Both the position numbers and the translations under genes were made by a program. The notes beneath the pieces are model-generated. The model searched no databases, was not told the origin of the DNA, and worked only from the letters and a program-made list of their open reading frames with translations. From Prolixibacteraceae bacterium (lineage in GTDB: Bacteria; Bacteroidota; Bacteroidia; Bacteroidales; Prolixibacteraceae): 64,000 bases of DNA. Below, piece after piece: positions 17,381 to 27,101 of this stretch (positions are counted from its first letter, which is position 1; each line of letters begins with the position of its first letter). The stretch covers positions 101,898-165,897 of the forward strand of contig JAIBEY010000039.1 in NCBI GenBank assembly GCA_019459525.1, written 5' to 3'.

Positions 17381-18043
17381 TTAGTGTGAGTCGATCTTTG
17401 CGCCAAAGGCTAAATCTCCCGCGTCTCCCAATCCAGGTACGATGTACGACATTGGGGTCATTTCAGGATCAACAGCTCCAATCCATAGTGTGACATTTTC
17501 GGATTGAATATGTTTTACCACGTGGTCAACACCTTGCTGACTGGCGATGACAGCGACCAGATGTACATGTTTCGGGGTTCCTTTTTGCAGGAGTGCATGG
17601 TATCCAACTTCCATGGAAGCGCCCGAGGCTAGCATCGGATCAGAAAGAATCAGCGTTTTACCATCTAGTGACGGAGTGGCCAGATACTCGAATTCGATAT
17701 GGAATTCCCCTTCTTCATCATATTTCCGGTAGGCCGAGATAAAGGCATTCTCTGCACGGTCGAAAATATTCAGGAATCCTTGCTGAACAGGTAATCCGGC
17801 ACGTAAAATGGTTGCTAAAACGGGGTGTTGGGTAAGTGTGGAAACCTGGGCAATTCCGAGTGGCGTTTTTACGTCAGTGGTTTCGTAGTCCATAACCTTG
17901 CTGATTTCGTAGGCGAAAATTTCACCCAACCGCTGAAGATTTCTGCGAAAACGCATCGGGTCTTTCTGGATAACTTCACAACGAATCTCTGAAATGAACT
18001 GGTTGAAAATGGAGTTCGATTCTCCAAGTATGTTTACCTTCAT
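17381..18043 (-). CDS. upp: Uracil phosphoribosyltransferase
   Basis: A 220-residue PRTase. The PRPP-binding loop reads TLILSDPMLASGASM, followed by a C-terminal uracil-recognition region with GDAGDLAFGA at the end. It converts uracil and PRPP to UMP in pyrimidine salvage. The family motif usually reads DPMLATG; serine replaces the threonine here, a conservative change. It appears monocistronic. Confidence 0.93.
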   Translation of the reverse strand: MKVNILGESNSIFNQFISEIRCEVIQKDPMRFRRNLQRLGEIFAYEISKVMDYETTDVKTPLGIAQVSTLTQHPVLATILRAGLPVQQGFLNIFDRAENAFISAYRKYDEEGEFHIEFEYLATPSLDGKTLILSDPMLASGASMEVGYHALLQKGTPKHVHLVAVIASQQGVDHVVKHIQSENVTLWIGAVDPEMTPMSYIVPGLGDAGDLAFGAKIDSH

Positions 18044-18135
18044 GATTTAAAAAGTTTCGGCGAAAGTAATATAAAAATACCAAACCCAAAGAATGCTGTA
18101 CAATATACAAAATACAGGAGGCAATTACGTTCCTT

Positions 18136-19065
18136 TTATCGTTTCAGAATCTGTAAAAGTTTTGGTAACCGGTTCTGATAAACGGAGAAATAAACCTTGG
18201 GTTCAGCTCCAAACCCGGCATAAAACCGTGCAATGCCTGCCATATTCGAGCCTTCGAAATCCAAAATCAATTTCTTTTCAGCATTGTTCTGAATGAAAGT
18301 ATCAATGAGTAAAAACATGGCGCTCTGTTCAATTCCCTGCGCATTTGATGAAGCTGCCAGGTAAATGCTCTGTTGATGTGTTGTCAGGAAAAAAGCGGCG
18401 GCAACGAGATTATTTGAAGCATCCCAGGCTCCGTAAATTTCGCCCAATTGCATAACTAACGCATGACTGATTACTTTTTGCAGAGCGAAATAGTGAACAG
18501 GCTTAATTTCGGGCGATTTTTCTTTTAAGTTAGTTTGGGTAAATTTCATGAACAAATGAATATCATACACCTGCGATATAAAAATCTTGTTCTTTGCTGC
18601 TTTTTGAATATTCCGATGGGTATTGGTGCTGTAGTTATCCCGAAGAATTTCAGATCCGGCATTCAGGTGAAGATGATAGGTTGTGTTTGAATTTATCCGG
18701 AATTGATTGGTGGTAGGCCTGTTTCCCAGATTCAGCTTCATTTCGGTAAGTTTAAACTGCCCGGGGATGGAGTTTAAAAATTGATTAACAATTTCGGGTT
18801 CGGGAGGAAAAGCCGAAAAAATACCCAGTTGCTGGGTGAAGAATGGCTGATAAATATACCTGATTCCAAACTTTGATCCGTTTACCAAAGGCATGATATA
18901 CAGATAGTCACCCCATATAAGTGCATCCCAATGGGGGCAAATCCGGTCGAGGAACCACGTGTAGGCGTAAACAATTCCGAATGGTGAATTGTCGATACAT
19001 TGATCCCATTTCAGATAGTCGATATCGCTGTTTTTTACAAAGTTGATTTCAGGATTCATGTTCAT
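18136..19065 (-). CDS. FemAB/GNAT-like acyltransferase
   Basis: A 309-residue soluble protein with the Bacteroidota pattern of a FemAB-like, double-GNAT acyltransferase: WDQCIDNSPFGIVYAYTWFL near the start, a central STNTHRNIQKAAKN segment and a C-terminal fold ending LDFEGSNMAGIARFYAGFGA. These proteins transfer acyl or aminoacyl groups, often to cell-surface glycans. The substrate is unknown. It overlaps the preceding polysaccharide deacetylase gene by 17 nt, so the two are co-translated and probably act on the same surface polymer. Confidence 0.7.
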   Translation of the reverse strand: MNMNPEINFVKNSDIDYLKWDQCIDNSPFGIVYAYTWFLDRICPHWDALIWGDYLYIMPLVNGSKFGIRYIYQPFFTQQLGIFSAFPPEPEIVNQFLNSIPGQFKLTEMKLNLGNRPTTNQFRINSNTTYHLHLNAGSEILRDNYSTNTHRNIQKAAKNKIFISQVYDIHLFMKFTQTNLKEKSPEIKPVHYFALQKVISHALVMQLGEIYGAWDASNNLVAAAFFLTTHQQSIYLAASSNAQGIEQSAMFLLIDTFIQNNAEKKLILDFEGSNMAGIARFYAGFGAEPKVYFSVYQNRLPKLLQILKR

Positions 19066-20404
19066 AGTTTAACCCCGTTTCCTGTATTTGTTCAAAAACT
19101 TTACGCCAACCTAACCATTGGCCCGAATCTTTCAGCGATTCGTTGTGCCATAAACTGATGAAGGTTCCGTTAACTTTTTTCACTTCGAGCATAAGTTCTT
19201 CAACAAGCTTTCCTGCTTTTTCGGGATTCAGGTGCAAGTAGTTTTTCAAAGTCACATCCATAATCTGAAACGGATGAATAATCAATTCAGTATATTGATT
19301 ACGGCTCAAATCAAAAAACGGGAAGGGGGTACAGGTACCGGCCCTGAATCCGGCAAGGCTTGCAAATCCCATGGTATAATCGTCGGTGATGCTCGACTTT
19401 TGAAGGGTTTGGTAGGTTTTGGGGAATTTCAGTTTCAGGTAATGTTGCCGGCTACTGGTAACAGGCCTTTGAATGATTCCCTCCAGCCGCTCCTTCTCTT
19501 TTTCGAGAAGCCAAAGCTTGTGGTTTGATGCGTAGGAGGGGTGAATACCCACCTCGCAGACCGACGATATACTGGAAATCAGTTGTCTGAATTTTTTATT
19601 TTTATGCGAAATGTTTTTGTCGTATTGGTTTCGGTCGCCGATCAGGAAAAAAAAGAGAATGTGGTTTAGCTGTCCTTTGTAGGTTTCGAGTATGTACCTA
19701 TAGGTATCATACGGATCGGTTTGAAGGCCAAGAAAAACGACCAGCCGCTCTTTCAACTCGTTCCATTGCCTGTGAAATGCTGCTTTTGTAACCGCACCGA
19801 GCGAAACCGGCAGACTTTTATTTTTAAATGCCCAGGCATTGTCAATGTCGATGGTTGTTAAGAATTGAAACGAGCGTTGGCGGATCTTAAATCCGGGAAA
19901 TTGACCGGATATCTTTTCTGCAACCTGGTAAGCCAACCAATCAACTACTGGTTTTTGGTGCAAATTCAGGCGTGTCAGTAGGTTTTGTTGGTCGGAAAAG
20001 CGTTGGTGTTCGTCATAGTTTTCCGAAAGGTATTCTTCGTATCGTGTTAGCAGGTAAAAAGAACAGGCAAACGGATCGAAAGGTAAAAACGAATCAGCAG
20101 ATGCGGGAAAAAATAATTGAAGATTCTGGTATTCAATCGTTACAATGTCTTGTTCTGAAACTGATTGTTCGAATAACAGCGGATGAGCTTTCAGGAACAG
20201 TCCGGATGAAAAATTAGTTGGCGAATAGTTTATTTTGGGGAGACCGGATGTTTCAAATTCGTTTGGTTTAGTCGTGAAACTGATTTCTACACCCAGAATA
20301 GTCTGGAAAATAAACTCAAACGAAAATTTAACCCGGGGAGTAATTTCGTGTACGAAAATTAAAAGTGTTGTTTGTTCTGTTTTTTCCACCAAAAGTAGTT
20401 CCAA
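19049..20404 (-). CDS. Polysaccharide deacetylase family protein
   Basis: A 451-residue protein of the Bacteroidota type: an N-terminal domain of about 130 residues of unknown function, then a NodB-like fold. Metal-site residues are suggested by TTIDIDNAWAF (catalytic and metal aspartates), GIHPSYASN (histidine), and AGFRAGTCTPFPFFDL. The family removes acetyl groups from glycans, though some members have unknown substrates. It has no signal peptide. The stop overlaps the acyltransferase start, forming a two-gene unit. Confidence 0.78.
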   Translation of the reverse strand: MELLLVEKTEQTTLLIFVHEITPRVKFSFEFIFQTILGVEISFTTKPNEFETSGLPKINYSPTNFSSGLFLKAHPLLFEQSVSEQDIVTIEYQNLQLFFPASADSFLPFDPFACSFYLLTRYEEYLSENYDEHQRFSDQQNLLTRLNLHQKPVVDWLAYQVAEKISGQFPGFKIRQRSFQFLTTIDIDNAWAFKNKSLPVSLGAVTKAAFHRQWNELKERLVVFLGLQTDPYDTYRYILETYKGQLNHILFFFLIGDRNQYDKNISHKNKKFRQLISSISSVCEVGIHPSYASNHKLWLLEKEKERLEGIIQRPVTSSRQHYLKLKFPKTYQTLQKSSITDDYTMGFASLAGFRAGTCTPFPFFDLSRNQYTELIIHPFQIMDVTLKNYLHLNPEKAGKLVEELMLEVKKVNGTFISLWHNESLKDSGQWLGWRKVFEQIQETGLNYEHES

Positions 20405-20509
20405 GTTTCAAGTTCCTGTTTTCGGGCAGTGTAACATACTTCATTTCGGTTTGTTGCTTCCCGTTATAAAACTAGCAATTTTAACTTTATTTGCCACCTA
20501 TTCGCGAAA

Positions 20510-21199
20510 TCAATTAAGCCCTTCGTCGGTAAAGCTAAAATAGGCTCCGTTACCAATAATCAGGTGGTCGAGTACCGGAATGTCCATGTGTTTTCCGGCT
20601 TCCTTAATTTTTCGGGTTATTTCTTTGTCGGCTTCACTTGGTACCAGGTTTCCTGAAGGATGATTGTGGCAAAGAATAATGGACGAGGCTAGTTTGTCGA
20701 GCGCCATTTTCAGGATAATGCGCACGTCAATGATTGTTCCGGAAAGCCCGCCCTGACTAACCAACATTTTGTCGATAACCAAATTGTTGCGGTTTAGTAG
20801 CAGCACCCAGAATTCTTCATGCGGAAGGTCGCTCAGTAAAGGGACGAAAAGAGCTGCGGCATCGGCGCTGGTGACTACCTTGGGTTTTTCTTCGGGTTCT
20901 GTTTCTTTTCGCCGCCGCCCCAGCTCCATGGCTGCCGCAATTGTGATTGCCTTTGCCGGCCCGATCCCTTTGAATTTCTGAAGGTCGTTGATGGTTTTTT
21001 TCCCTAATTCGTTGAGGTTATTGTTTACAGAAGCTAAAATCCGGCGCGATACTTCAACTGCCGATTCTTCCAGATTCCCGGACCCAATCAGGATTGCAAT
21101 CAATTCAGCTTCTGAGAGTGATCGGATTCCTTTGGCCAGCATCTTCTCACGCGGACGGTCTTCAACGGCCCATTCTTTTATACTTAGCTTTTTGTACAT
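20510..21199 (-). CDS. radC: RadC family protein (JAB/MPN domain)
   Basis: A 229-residue protein with an N-terminal helix-hairpin-helix stretch (KGIGPAKAITIAAAMELGRR) and a C-terminal JAB1/MPN-like domain. The zinc motif is seen as CHNHPSGNLVPSEAD (H-x-H with the downstream D). RadC was named for DNA repair, but its biochemical role is unsettled. Length and motif set are complete. It stands alone between divergent or unlinked genes. Confidence 0.92.
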   Translation of the reverse strand: MYKKLSIKEWAVEDRPREKMLAKGIRSLSEAELIAILIGSGNLEESAVEVSRRILASVNNNLNELGKKTINDLQKFKGIGPAKAITIAAAMELGRRRKETEPEEKPKVVTSADAAALFVPLLSDLPHEEFWVLLLNRNNLVIDKMLVSQGGLSGTIIDVRIILKMALDKLASSIILCHNHPSGNLVPSEADKEITRKIKEAGKHMDIPVLDHLIIGNGAYFSFTDEGLN

Positions 21200-21281
21200 A
21201 AAAAAATTGGTTGTATATAAACGTATTCTACACCGAAATTTGAATATGGACGGGCTCTTGCGCTAAATTTAAATCGGAGGG

Positions 21282-23567
21282 TTACCCCAATAATTTATGA
21301 ATTTTATCCATTAAAGCTTGCTTTTTTATGGGCTTCGAAATGTAATCGTCGCATCCGGCCTGGAGGGCTTCGTCCTGATCTTTAGCGAAAGCATAAGCCG
21401 TTTGCGCAATAACCGGAAGTTTAGGCCGTATTTGTTTAATTAGCCGGGTTGCTTCAAAGCCATTCATAATGGGCATCTTCATGTCAATAAGTACCAGACT
21501 GATTTCAGGATGATCTTTTACCGCTTCAACAGCCTCCTGTCCGTTAGCCGCTTCTAAAATCTTCAATCCATCAAGTTCTAACAGAGTTCGCAGAAACATC
21601 AGGCTGTTAACATCGTCTTCGGCAATTAAAATGGTGATCACATTTGAGGTTGGAGTGCTTTCTTTACCTTCCTCAAAATGAACCGGTTTCTGGCTTTGTT
21701 TGTTGTACGGAATCCTGAAGTAGAAAACAGAACCTTGTCCTAATTTGGTTTCAACCCAGATTGTCCCTCCTAACATTTCTACAAATGCTTTTGAGATTGA
21801 CAGTCCTAAACCCGCACCTTCATAAGCTCTGGTTAACGAAATACTTCCTTGCCTGAACTGTTCGAAGATGATTTCAGTTTGATCGGCCGGGATACCCACA
21901 CCTGTATCTTTAACGTAAAACTCCAGGTAATCGTCAACAAGTTCGTACCCAAAGTTGATTGATCCTTCTTTGGTGAATTTCAGTGAATTTTTAATCAGGT
22001 TGGTCAATACCTGTGTTAATTTGTTCCGGTCGGTTTGTATAAAACTTTTTTCGTTGGGAAGGGCTGTTGTGAAAGATAGCCGAAGTTCTTTTGCCTGAGC
22101 TTCGGGTGTAAACAGCACGGCAAGTTCACTAAGCAGATGATTTACATTTATTTTGTTGGATTCCAAATTCATTTGGCCCGATTCAATCTTCGAAATATCA
22201 ACAATATCGGTTATGATGCTTAGCATCCGGTTGCCACTTTGCTCAATGATTTGAATGTACCTGTTTTTTGCTTCGGGTAAGAGTTGCGGATTTTTAAGAA
22301 GTTCTGAAAATCCCAGGATTCCATTCATTGGTGTGCGTATCTCGTGGCTGATGTTGGCCAGAAAGGCCGATTTTAACCGGTCACTTTCTTCCGCTTTTTC
22401 TTTGGCAAGGATTAATTCACGAGTCAGGTTTTTCCGGTCAGTAATGTCTTCTTTTATGGCCAAAAAATTGGTAATGAGCCCGTTTTGGTTACAAATGGGT
22501 GATATGGTCGCCGACTCCCAGTATAATTCTCCGTTTTTTTTCTGGTTCAGGAATTCGCCATTCCATATTTGACCGGATTTTATGGTTTCCCATAATTCCT
22601 CATAGTTAATTTCCGACTTATCTCCTGAACTGAATATACTGGTTTTTTTTCCATACAGTTCTTCGGCTGTAAAACCGGTAAGTGCCACTGTGGTTGGGTT
22701 GGCATATTCAATAACTCCCTCCGTGTCGGTAATAATTATGGAATCGGGGCTCTGTTCTACGGCTAAAGTGAGTTTCCGGATATCCTCTTCGGCTTTTTTG
22801 CGGTCGTTGATGTTTTCAAAAACTCCGATAGATCCGGTAACCTGTTTCGATTCATTAAATACGGGTGAGGCACTGAAGCGTATCCATACTTTAGAGTCGT
22901 CGTTTCTTTGGATTTCTATTTCACAAATGTCTTTTACTCCCTGGACCCGAAGTTTATTCTTTTTTTGTTTTTCCTGATCGCTGACCGAACTAAACAGCAG
23001 GTCGAAGGAATCTAAGCCTATAAGTTCATCAGAGGTATAGCCTGTAATGTTGCAGGCCTGCTGATTTACAAAGAGGATGATGTTGTTGATATCTGTGAGC
23101 ATTAGCCCTTCATTCATGCCTTCAATCAGGATTCGGTATTGTTCTTCCTTTTGACGAAGCGTATCGATAGCTTTCTTGTATTCTTTTTGCAGGAGCGATT
23201 CGCGCAATGCTCTTTTAATGGCAGAACCTAACCTTTCCAACCGGTTTTTCAGTACATAGTCGGTGGCTCCATTCAGCAGAGATTGGATCGCTGCCTCTTC
23301 TCCCATGGTACCGCTTACAAACACAAACGGTATGTGTGGATACAAGTCTTTAATCAATAACAAAGCATCGGCTCCGCTATAGTCAGGCAAATTATAGTCA
23401 GAGAGAATAATGTCAATTTTTTGACTCAAAAGGTGATTCCGAAAATCTGTTTCGTTGTCGGCTAAAAAATAATTGAAATTAAGGTTTTCTTTATTTAACC
23501 AAAGTTTTATGAACAGAGAATCGTTTAAATCATCTTCCAGGTGCAGGATATTGATCGTGTGGTCCAT
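21282..23567 (-). CDS. Hybrid histidine kinase REC-PAS-PAS-HisKA-HATPase-REC
   Basis: A 761-residue cytosolic kinase. An N-terminal receiver (residues 1-120, DIILSDYNLPDYSG carries the phosphoacceptor Asp) is followed by two PAS domains (about 130-255 and 260-385). The H-box FLANISHEIRTPMNGILGFS comes near residue 403 and an ATPase domain follows (NLIKNSLKFTKEG, DTGVGIP, GAGLGLSISK). A second receiver ends the protein (VLIDMKMPIMNG). There are no membrane segments. The N-terminal receiver suggests it is itself a target of another kinase, possibly the neighbour at 23797-25827. The signal is unknown. Confidence 0.9.
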   Translation of the reverse strand: MDHTINILHLEDDLNDSLFIKLWLNKENLNFNYFLADNETDFRNHLLSQKIDIILSDYNLPDYSGADALLLIKDLYPHIPFVFVSGTMGEEAAIQSLLNGATDYVLKNRLERLGSAIKRALRESLLQKEYKKAIDTLRQKEEQYRILIEGMNEGLMLTDINNIILFVNQQACNITGYTSDELIGLDSFDLLFSSVSDQEKQKKNKLRVQGVKDICEIEIQRNDDSKVWIRFSASPVFNESKQVTGSIGVFENINDRKKAEEDIRKLTLAVEQSPDSIIITDTEGVIEYANPTTVALTGFTAEELYGKKTSIFSSGDKSEINYEELWETIKSGQIWNGEFLNQKKNGELYWESATISPICNQNGLITNFLAIKEDITDRKNLTRELILAKEKAEESDRLKSAFLANISHEIRTPMNGILGFSELLKNPQLLPEAKNRYIQIIEQSGNRMLSIITDIVDISKIESGQMNLESNKINVNHLLSELAVLFTPEAQAKELRLSFTTALPNEKSFIQTDRNKLTQVLTNLIKNSLKFTKEGSINFGYELVDDYLEFYVKDTGVGIPADQTEIIFEQFRQGSISLTRAYEGAGLGLSISKAFVEMLGGTIWVETKLGQGSVFYFRIPYNKQSQKPVHFEEGKESTPTSNVITILIAEDDVNSLMFLRTLLELDGLKILEAANGQEAVEAVKDHPEISLVLIDMKMPIMNGFEATRLIKQIRPKLPVIAQTAYAFAKDQDEALQAGCDDYISKPIKKQALMDKIHKLLG

Positions 23568-23616
23568 TTGTCGTGAATTCGTTTATTGTTTGTGCGCGAA
23601 CTTCATTAATTACTGC

Positions 23617-23724
23617 TCAATATTTGTCAATGTTTCTTACTGCTTCAATAACATCAGCAATGTTTGTTGTTTTGTTACGGATATCATCGTCAACCAGTCG
23701 TATATTTTTAAACGAAGGTATCAT
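23617..23724 (-). pseudogene. Remnant of an Rcp1-type response regulator (internal deletion plus stop)
   Basis: A 35-codon frame reads NIRLVDDDIRNK, like the start of a receiver domain (the acidic DDD pocket), then directly DVIEAVRNIDKY, like the last helix of Rcp1-class single-domain regulators. The middle of the domain is missing. After the TGA stop the same frame continues AVINEVR; reading that TGA as TGG (Trp) would restore the KYW-x-V end common in that class. It lies between two kinase genes on the same strand, where such a regulator is normally found. The match is short, so this is a reasoned guess. Confidence 0.4.
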
Positions 23725-23796
23725 ATTTTAATTTCAAGTGATAGGTACGTTTTGTATTTCAAATGCCAGATACTGTAAGCTGGTATGATACAGGAG

Positions 23797-25827
23797 TCAG
23801 TAATTTGGCAGACTGAAATAAAATGTAGCCCCGACATTCAATTCGCCTTCGGCCCAACAATTGCCTCCATGCCTGGAAATAATTCGGTTTACGTTGGCCA
23901 ACCCGATTCCAATTCCTTCAAATTCGCGTGGTTTATGTAAACGCTGAAAAACGCCAAACAGTTTATCTTTATATTTCATATTAAACCCGGCTCCGTTATC
24001 TTTAATGAAAAAGACCGTTTCAGAGACTAGTTGATAACTTCCAATTTCAATTAAAGCAATGTCTTTTTTACGGGTGTATTTAATCGCATTCGAAATCAGG
24101 TTCATCCAAACCTGACGTATTAAATTGTAATCGCCAAAAAGAGGGAGCAATTCATTCGTGATGAACTGGATCTTTCTGGTTTTAAATTCTTCCTTAAAGT
24201 ACTTCAGCAATTGGTTGATCATTGTCGCCGAATCGATTTGTACTCTTTGAATTTCTGCCCGGTTGAGTCTTGAAAACGAAAGGAGCGCATCAATCAATTC
24301 ACCCATCTCTATTGCCGATTGTGTCACAATGTTCAGGTAACTCATCTCTTCGTCAGTCAGCTCTGTTTTTTTATTTTCCAGAAATAGGTTAATAAATCCA
24401 TCGATGTGTCTTAATGGGGCTCTTAAATCGTGCGAAATAGAATACGAAAAGGCTTCCAGCTCCTTATTTGCGGCCTGAAGCTGGGCCGTGCGTTCCATTA
24501 CCCGGTGTTCTAAATGGGTGTTTAGGTTTTGTATTTCGTGCTCAGCCAATTTTCTGTCGGTAATATCCAGGGCGGTAGCAACCAGAAGTTCAGGTTCTCC
24601 TTTTTCAGAATAGAGTACCAGCGCATTCATTAACATCGGGAAATCATATCCACTCTGGTGGTGGTGCATAATCTCGATTGAATCCAATTGCCCCTTTTCT
24701 ATCAGCTTTTCTGAATATTCCTGAACCTGAATAAATTGGTCGGGAGTATGGAAAATTGAAACCTGTTTTCCGATCAGGTCTTTATTTTCAAACCCATGTA
24801 TTTCGGCAAAATACCTGTTTACATACTCAATTTCGTACGAAGTGTTGGTGATAACGGTTCCGAAGTTGGCCAAGTCGAATATCTTTTTGAATCGCGATAT
24901 GGTTATTTCGTTAATCTTGCGCTCGGTAATGTCACGGCTTATACCACGGTATCCCGAAAGCTGTCCGTTTTCGTCAAAAAACGGGACCCCGCTGGTTTCG
25001 AGGTAAACAATATTTCCATTTTTATGCCGGTATTTATTTACGAGCGAGTTGAATGGAGTTCCGGCTTTGACTATGGAATCGGATATGGTTTTAACCTCAG
25101 ATTTTTCATCGTCAATAGTGTATGTAAATGGCGAGGTGAAAATAATCTCATCAATGGAATAACCCAGTAATTTTTCTATCTGCGGACTCACATAAGTATA
25201 AACACCATCCATGTTGGTTTCCCAAATTAAATTGGATGAAGCCTCGACCAGAGCCCTGAATTTTGATTCACTTTTAACAGTGTCATAGTTGGTGCCTTCT
25301 GCTGGTTTGATCGATTGGCTGGCGTTCCATTCGTTTAGCCTTAGGGCCATAACACTGGATAAGGTATGGAGCAAATCGGTTACTTGTATTTGGTTTTCAT
25401 GAAGTTGAGGATCTATTATCAGCAGCAAACCCAATTGTGAATTTCCACTCTCAAGGGGGGTAATAATCGAGACTTTACTTCCCAATTCCTTTAGGATTGG
25501 AGCAATTTCCGAATGCTTATCGCCGGGCCTGATTGCAACCGGGTAATGAATAGAGTGACTTCGCCATGCTAGTTGATGGACGGCTGAAAGCACCGTATCG
25601 TTTGGTTTCTGTTCCGGATAAATCCCGATTAAAGCGTACGACTGGTCTTCACTTGTTTCAGTGGATCGAATAATGACCACCAGCTTTGCCTCCCATAATC
25701 CCCAAATTTGTTCAGCAACATACCTGCCCCACTCTTCAGGTGCATTAGCCATGCCCAGTATCTTTTTCAGCATAGCTAAAACCATCACGTTCATGTCGGA
25801 ACCAGGGGTGTTTATCATTTCAGCCAA
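23797..25827 (-). CDS. PAS-domain sensor histidine kinase
   Basis: A 676-residue soluble kinase. Residues 1-170 resemble a GAF domain, then come two PAS domains (about 190-305 and 310-430, each ending DITDRK or DITERK) and a coiled coil (LEHRVMERTAQLQAANKELEAF). The H-box reads FSYSISHDLRAPLRHIDGF, followed by a HATPase domain with NLISNAIKYTRK and GIGIGLANVNRI. This layout is that of phytochrome-like or Cph1-type kinases that use separate small regulators, fitting the regulator remnant just downstream. There is no chromophore cysteine context that I can identify. Confidence 0.88.
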   Translation of the reverse strand: MAEMINTPGSDMNVMVLAMLKKILGMANAPEEWGRYVAEQIWGLWEAKLVVIIRSTETSEDQSYALIGIYPEQKPNDTVLSAVHQLAWRSHSIHYPVAIRPGDKHSEIAPILKELGSKVSIITPLESGNSQLGLLLIIDPQLHENQIQVTDLLHTLSSVMALRLNEWNASQSIKPAEGTNYDTVKSESKFRALVEASSNLIWETNMDGVYTYVSPQIEKLLGYSIDEIIFTSPFTYTIDDEKSEVKTISDSIVKAGTPFNSLVNKYRHKNGNIVYLETSGVPFFDENGQLSGYRGISRDITERKINEITISRFKKIFDLANFGTVITNTSYEIEYVNRYFAEIHGFENKDLIGKQVSIFHTPDQFIQVQEYSEKLIEKGQLDSIEIMHHHQSGYDFPMLMNALVLYSEKGEPELLVATALDITDRKLAEHEIQNLNTHLEHRVMERTAQLQAANKELEAFSYSISHDLRAPLRHIDGFINLFLENKKTELTDEEMSYLNIVTQSAIEMGELIDALLSFSRLNRAEIQRVQIDSATMINQLLKYFKEEFKTRKIQFITNELLPLFGDYNLIRQVWMNLISNAIKYTRKKDIALIEIGSYQLVSETVFFIKDNGAGFNMKYKDKLFGVFQRLHKPREFEGIGIGLANVNRIISRHGGNCWAEGELNVGATFYFSLPNY

Positions 25828-26036
25828 CTTTTTGAGGGGTTATCAATGAAGTTGTTAAGGATCAGATTTAAAGGAATTATAAAAATAAATTAAATTTCGA
25901 AACTAAGATGTGTTTTTTTATTTTATTAACATCTTTATTAATCCGGTATATTTGAGCAGTCCAACCATCGCATAGCGGAGTTCCCTGGTTCGCTTAAAAA
26001 GCAAAACTGTTGCTGATTATTACGGTTAAGCGCCGT

Positions 26037-27101
26037 TTAAAACCATTTTCTTTTTTTGAAATAGATGATTAATCCGGCCGTTATCAGGAGCATCAGGATC
26101 CAGAAGTACAAGTATCCGTATTTGAAATGCAATTCAGGCAGGTTATCGAAATTGGTGCCGTAAACGCCGGCAATGAACGTAAGCGGAATAAAGAAAGCTG
26201 AAAAAATGGTCAGTACTTTCATGATTTCGTTGGCCCTTAAATCCAGGTTGGCGTGGTAAATGTTCATCTGGTCATTCAGCATCAACTGATAAATTTCGAT
26301 TGTTTCCGAAGCCTGGATCACCAGATCATTCAGATCACGAAAGTACTTCAGGTTATCGTCGGCAATAAATCCCGATTCATTTTCAATTAAATGATGCACA
26401 ATTTCTTTGACCGGCCTGATGTTTTTCCGCAGAAAGTTGATTTCGGTTTTGTGTTTATAAATTTCCTCGATCAATCCTTTTTGTTTGGGGACAAAAATTC
26501 GCGACTCGGTTTTCTCAATAATATCGCCAAGAATCTCAATGTTCACCAGGTAATTGTCAACAATGGTATCAAGTAAAGCATAAGCCAGATAATCGGCCCC
26601 TTTCCTTCGGACACGGCCGGTGGCTTTGCGGATGCGGTCACGTATCGGATCAAAATGATGTCCTTCCTTTTCCTGAAGGGTAATCAGGAAATTGTCATCC
26701 AGAATCAATGAAATCTGGTCTGAACTTAGTTTATTTGTTTTTTCGTCGTAACCCAGGATTTTCAGGATAATAACCTGCAATTTATCGGTTTCGGCGATTT
26801 TGGGCCGTTGGTCGGTATTTAGCATGTCTTCGAGCAGGAGCCCGTGAATATCGAACAATTCGCCTAGCTTTTGTATCATTTCTGCATCATGCAATCCGTA
26901 GATGCTAACCCAGCTTATCGTATCTTCTGAAATGTAGGGCAGGCAATCGTCCAGCTTATCCGGTTCCGTTTCAGTTAGTTTGTCGGCGGTGAAATTAGTA
27001 AGCCTGATCAATGTTTTTTCGATCTTTTTGCTTCCCAGGTGGATGAGCGAACCGGGTATTTTTCCTGTTGCTTTTTTGCGGTCGTTAAGAAATCTTGCCA
27101 T
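26037..27101 (-). CDS. corA: CorA-type divalent cation transporter (GTN variant)
   Basis: A 354-residue protein with a long cytosolic domain, an extended helix, and two C-terminal membrane helices (about residues 295-315 and 328-348). The loop signature that is normally YGMNF reads YGTNF here, followed by the usual DNLPEL. CorA proteins form pentamers that take up Mg, Co or Ni. A GMN-to-GTN change alters the selectivity ring and may change the ion or the rate. Its ATG overlaps the ppk2 stop by one base (TAATG), so the two are translationally coupled. Confidence 0.88.
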   Translation of the reverse strand: MARFLNDRKKATGKIPGSLIHLGSKKIEKTLIRLTNFTADKLTETEPDKLDDCLPYISEDTISWVSIYGLHDAEMIQKLGELFDIHGLLLEDMLNTDQRPKIAETDKLQVIILKILGYDEKTNKLSSDQISLILDDNFLITLQEKEGHHFDPIRDRIRKATGRVRRKGADYLAYALLDTIVDNYLVNIEILGDIIEKTESRIFVPKQKGLIEEIYKHKTEINFLRKNIRPVKEIVHHLIENESGFIADDNLKYFRDLNDLVIQASETIEIYQLMLNDQMNIYHANLDLRANEIMKVLTIFSAFFIPLTFIAGVYGTNFDNLPELHFKYGYLYFWILMLLITAGLIIYFKKRKWF

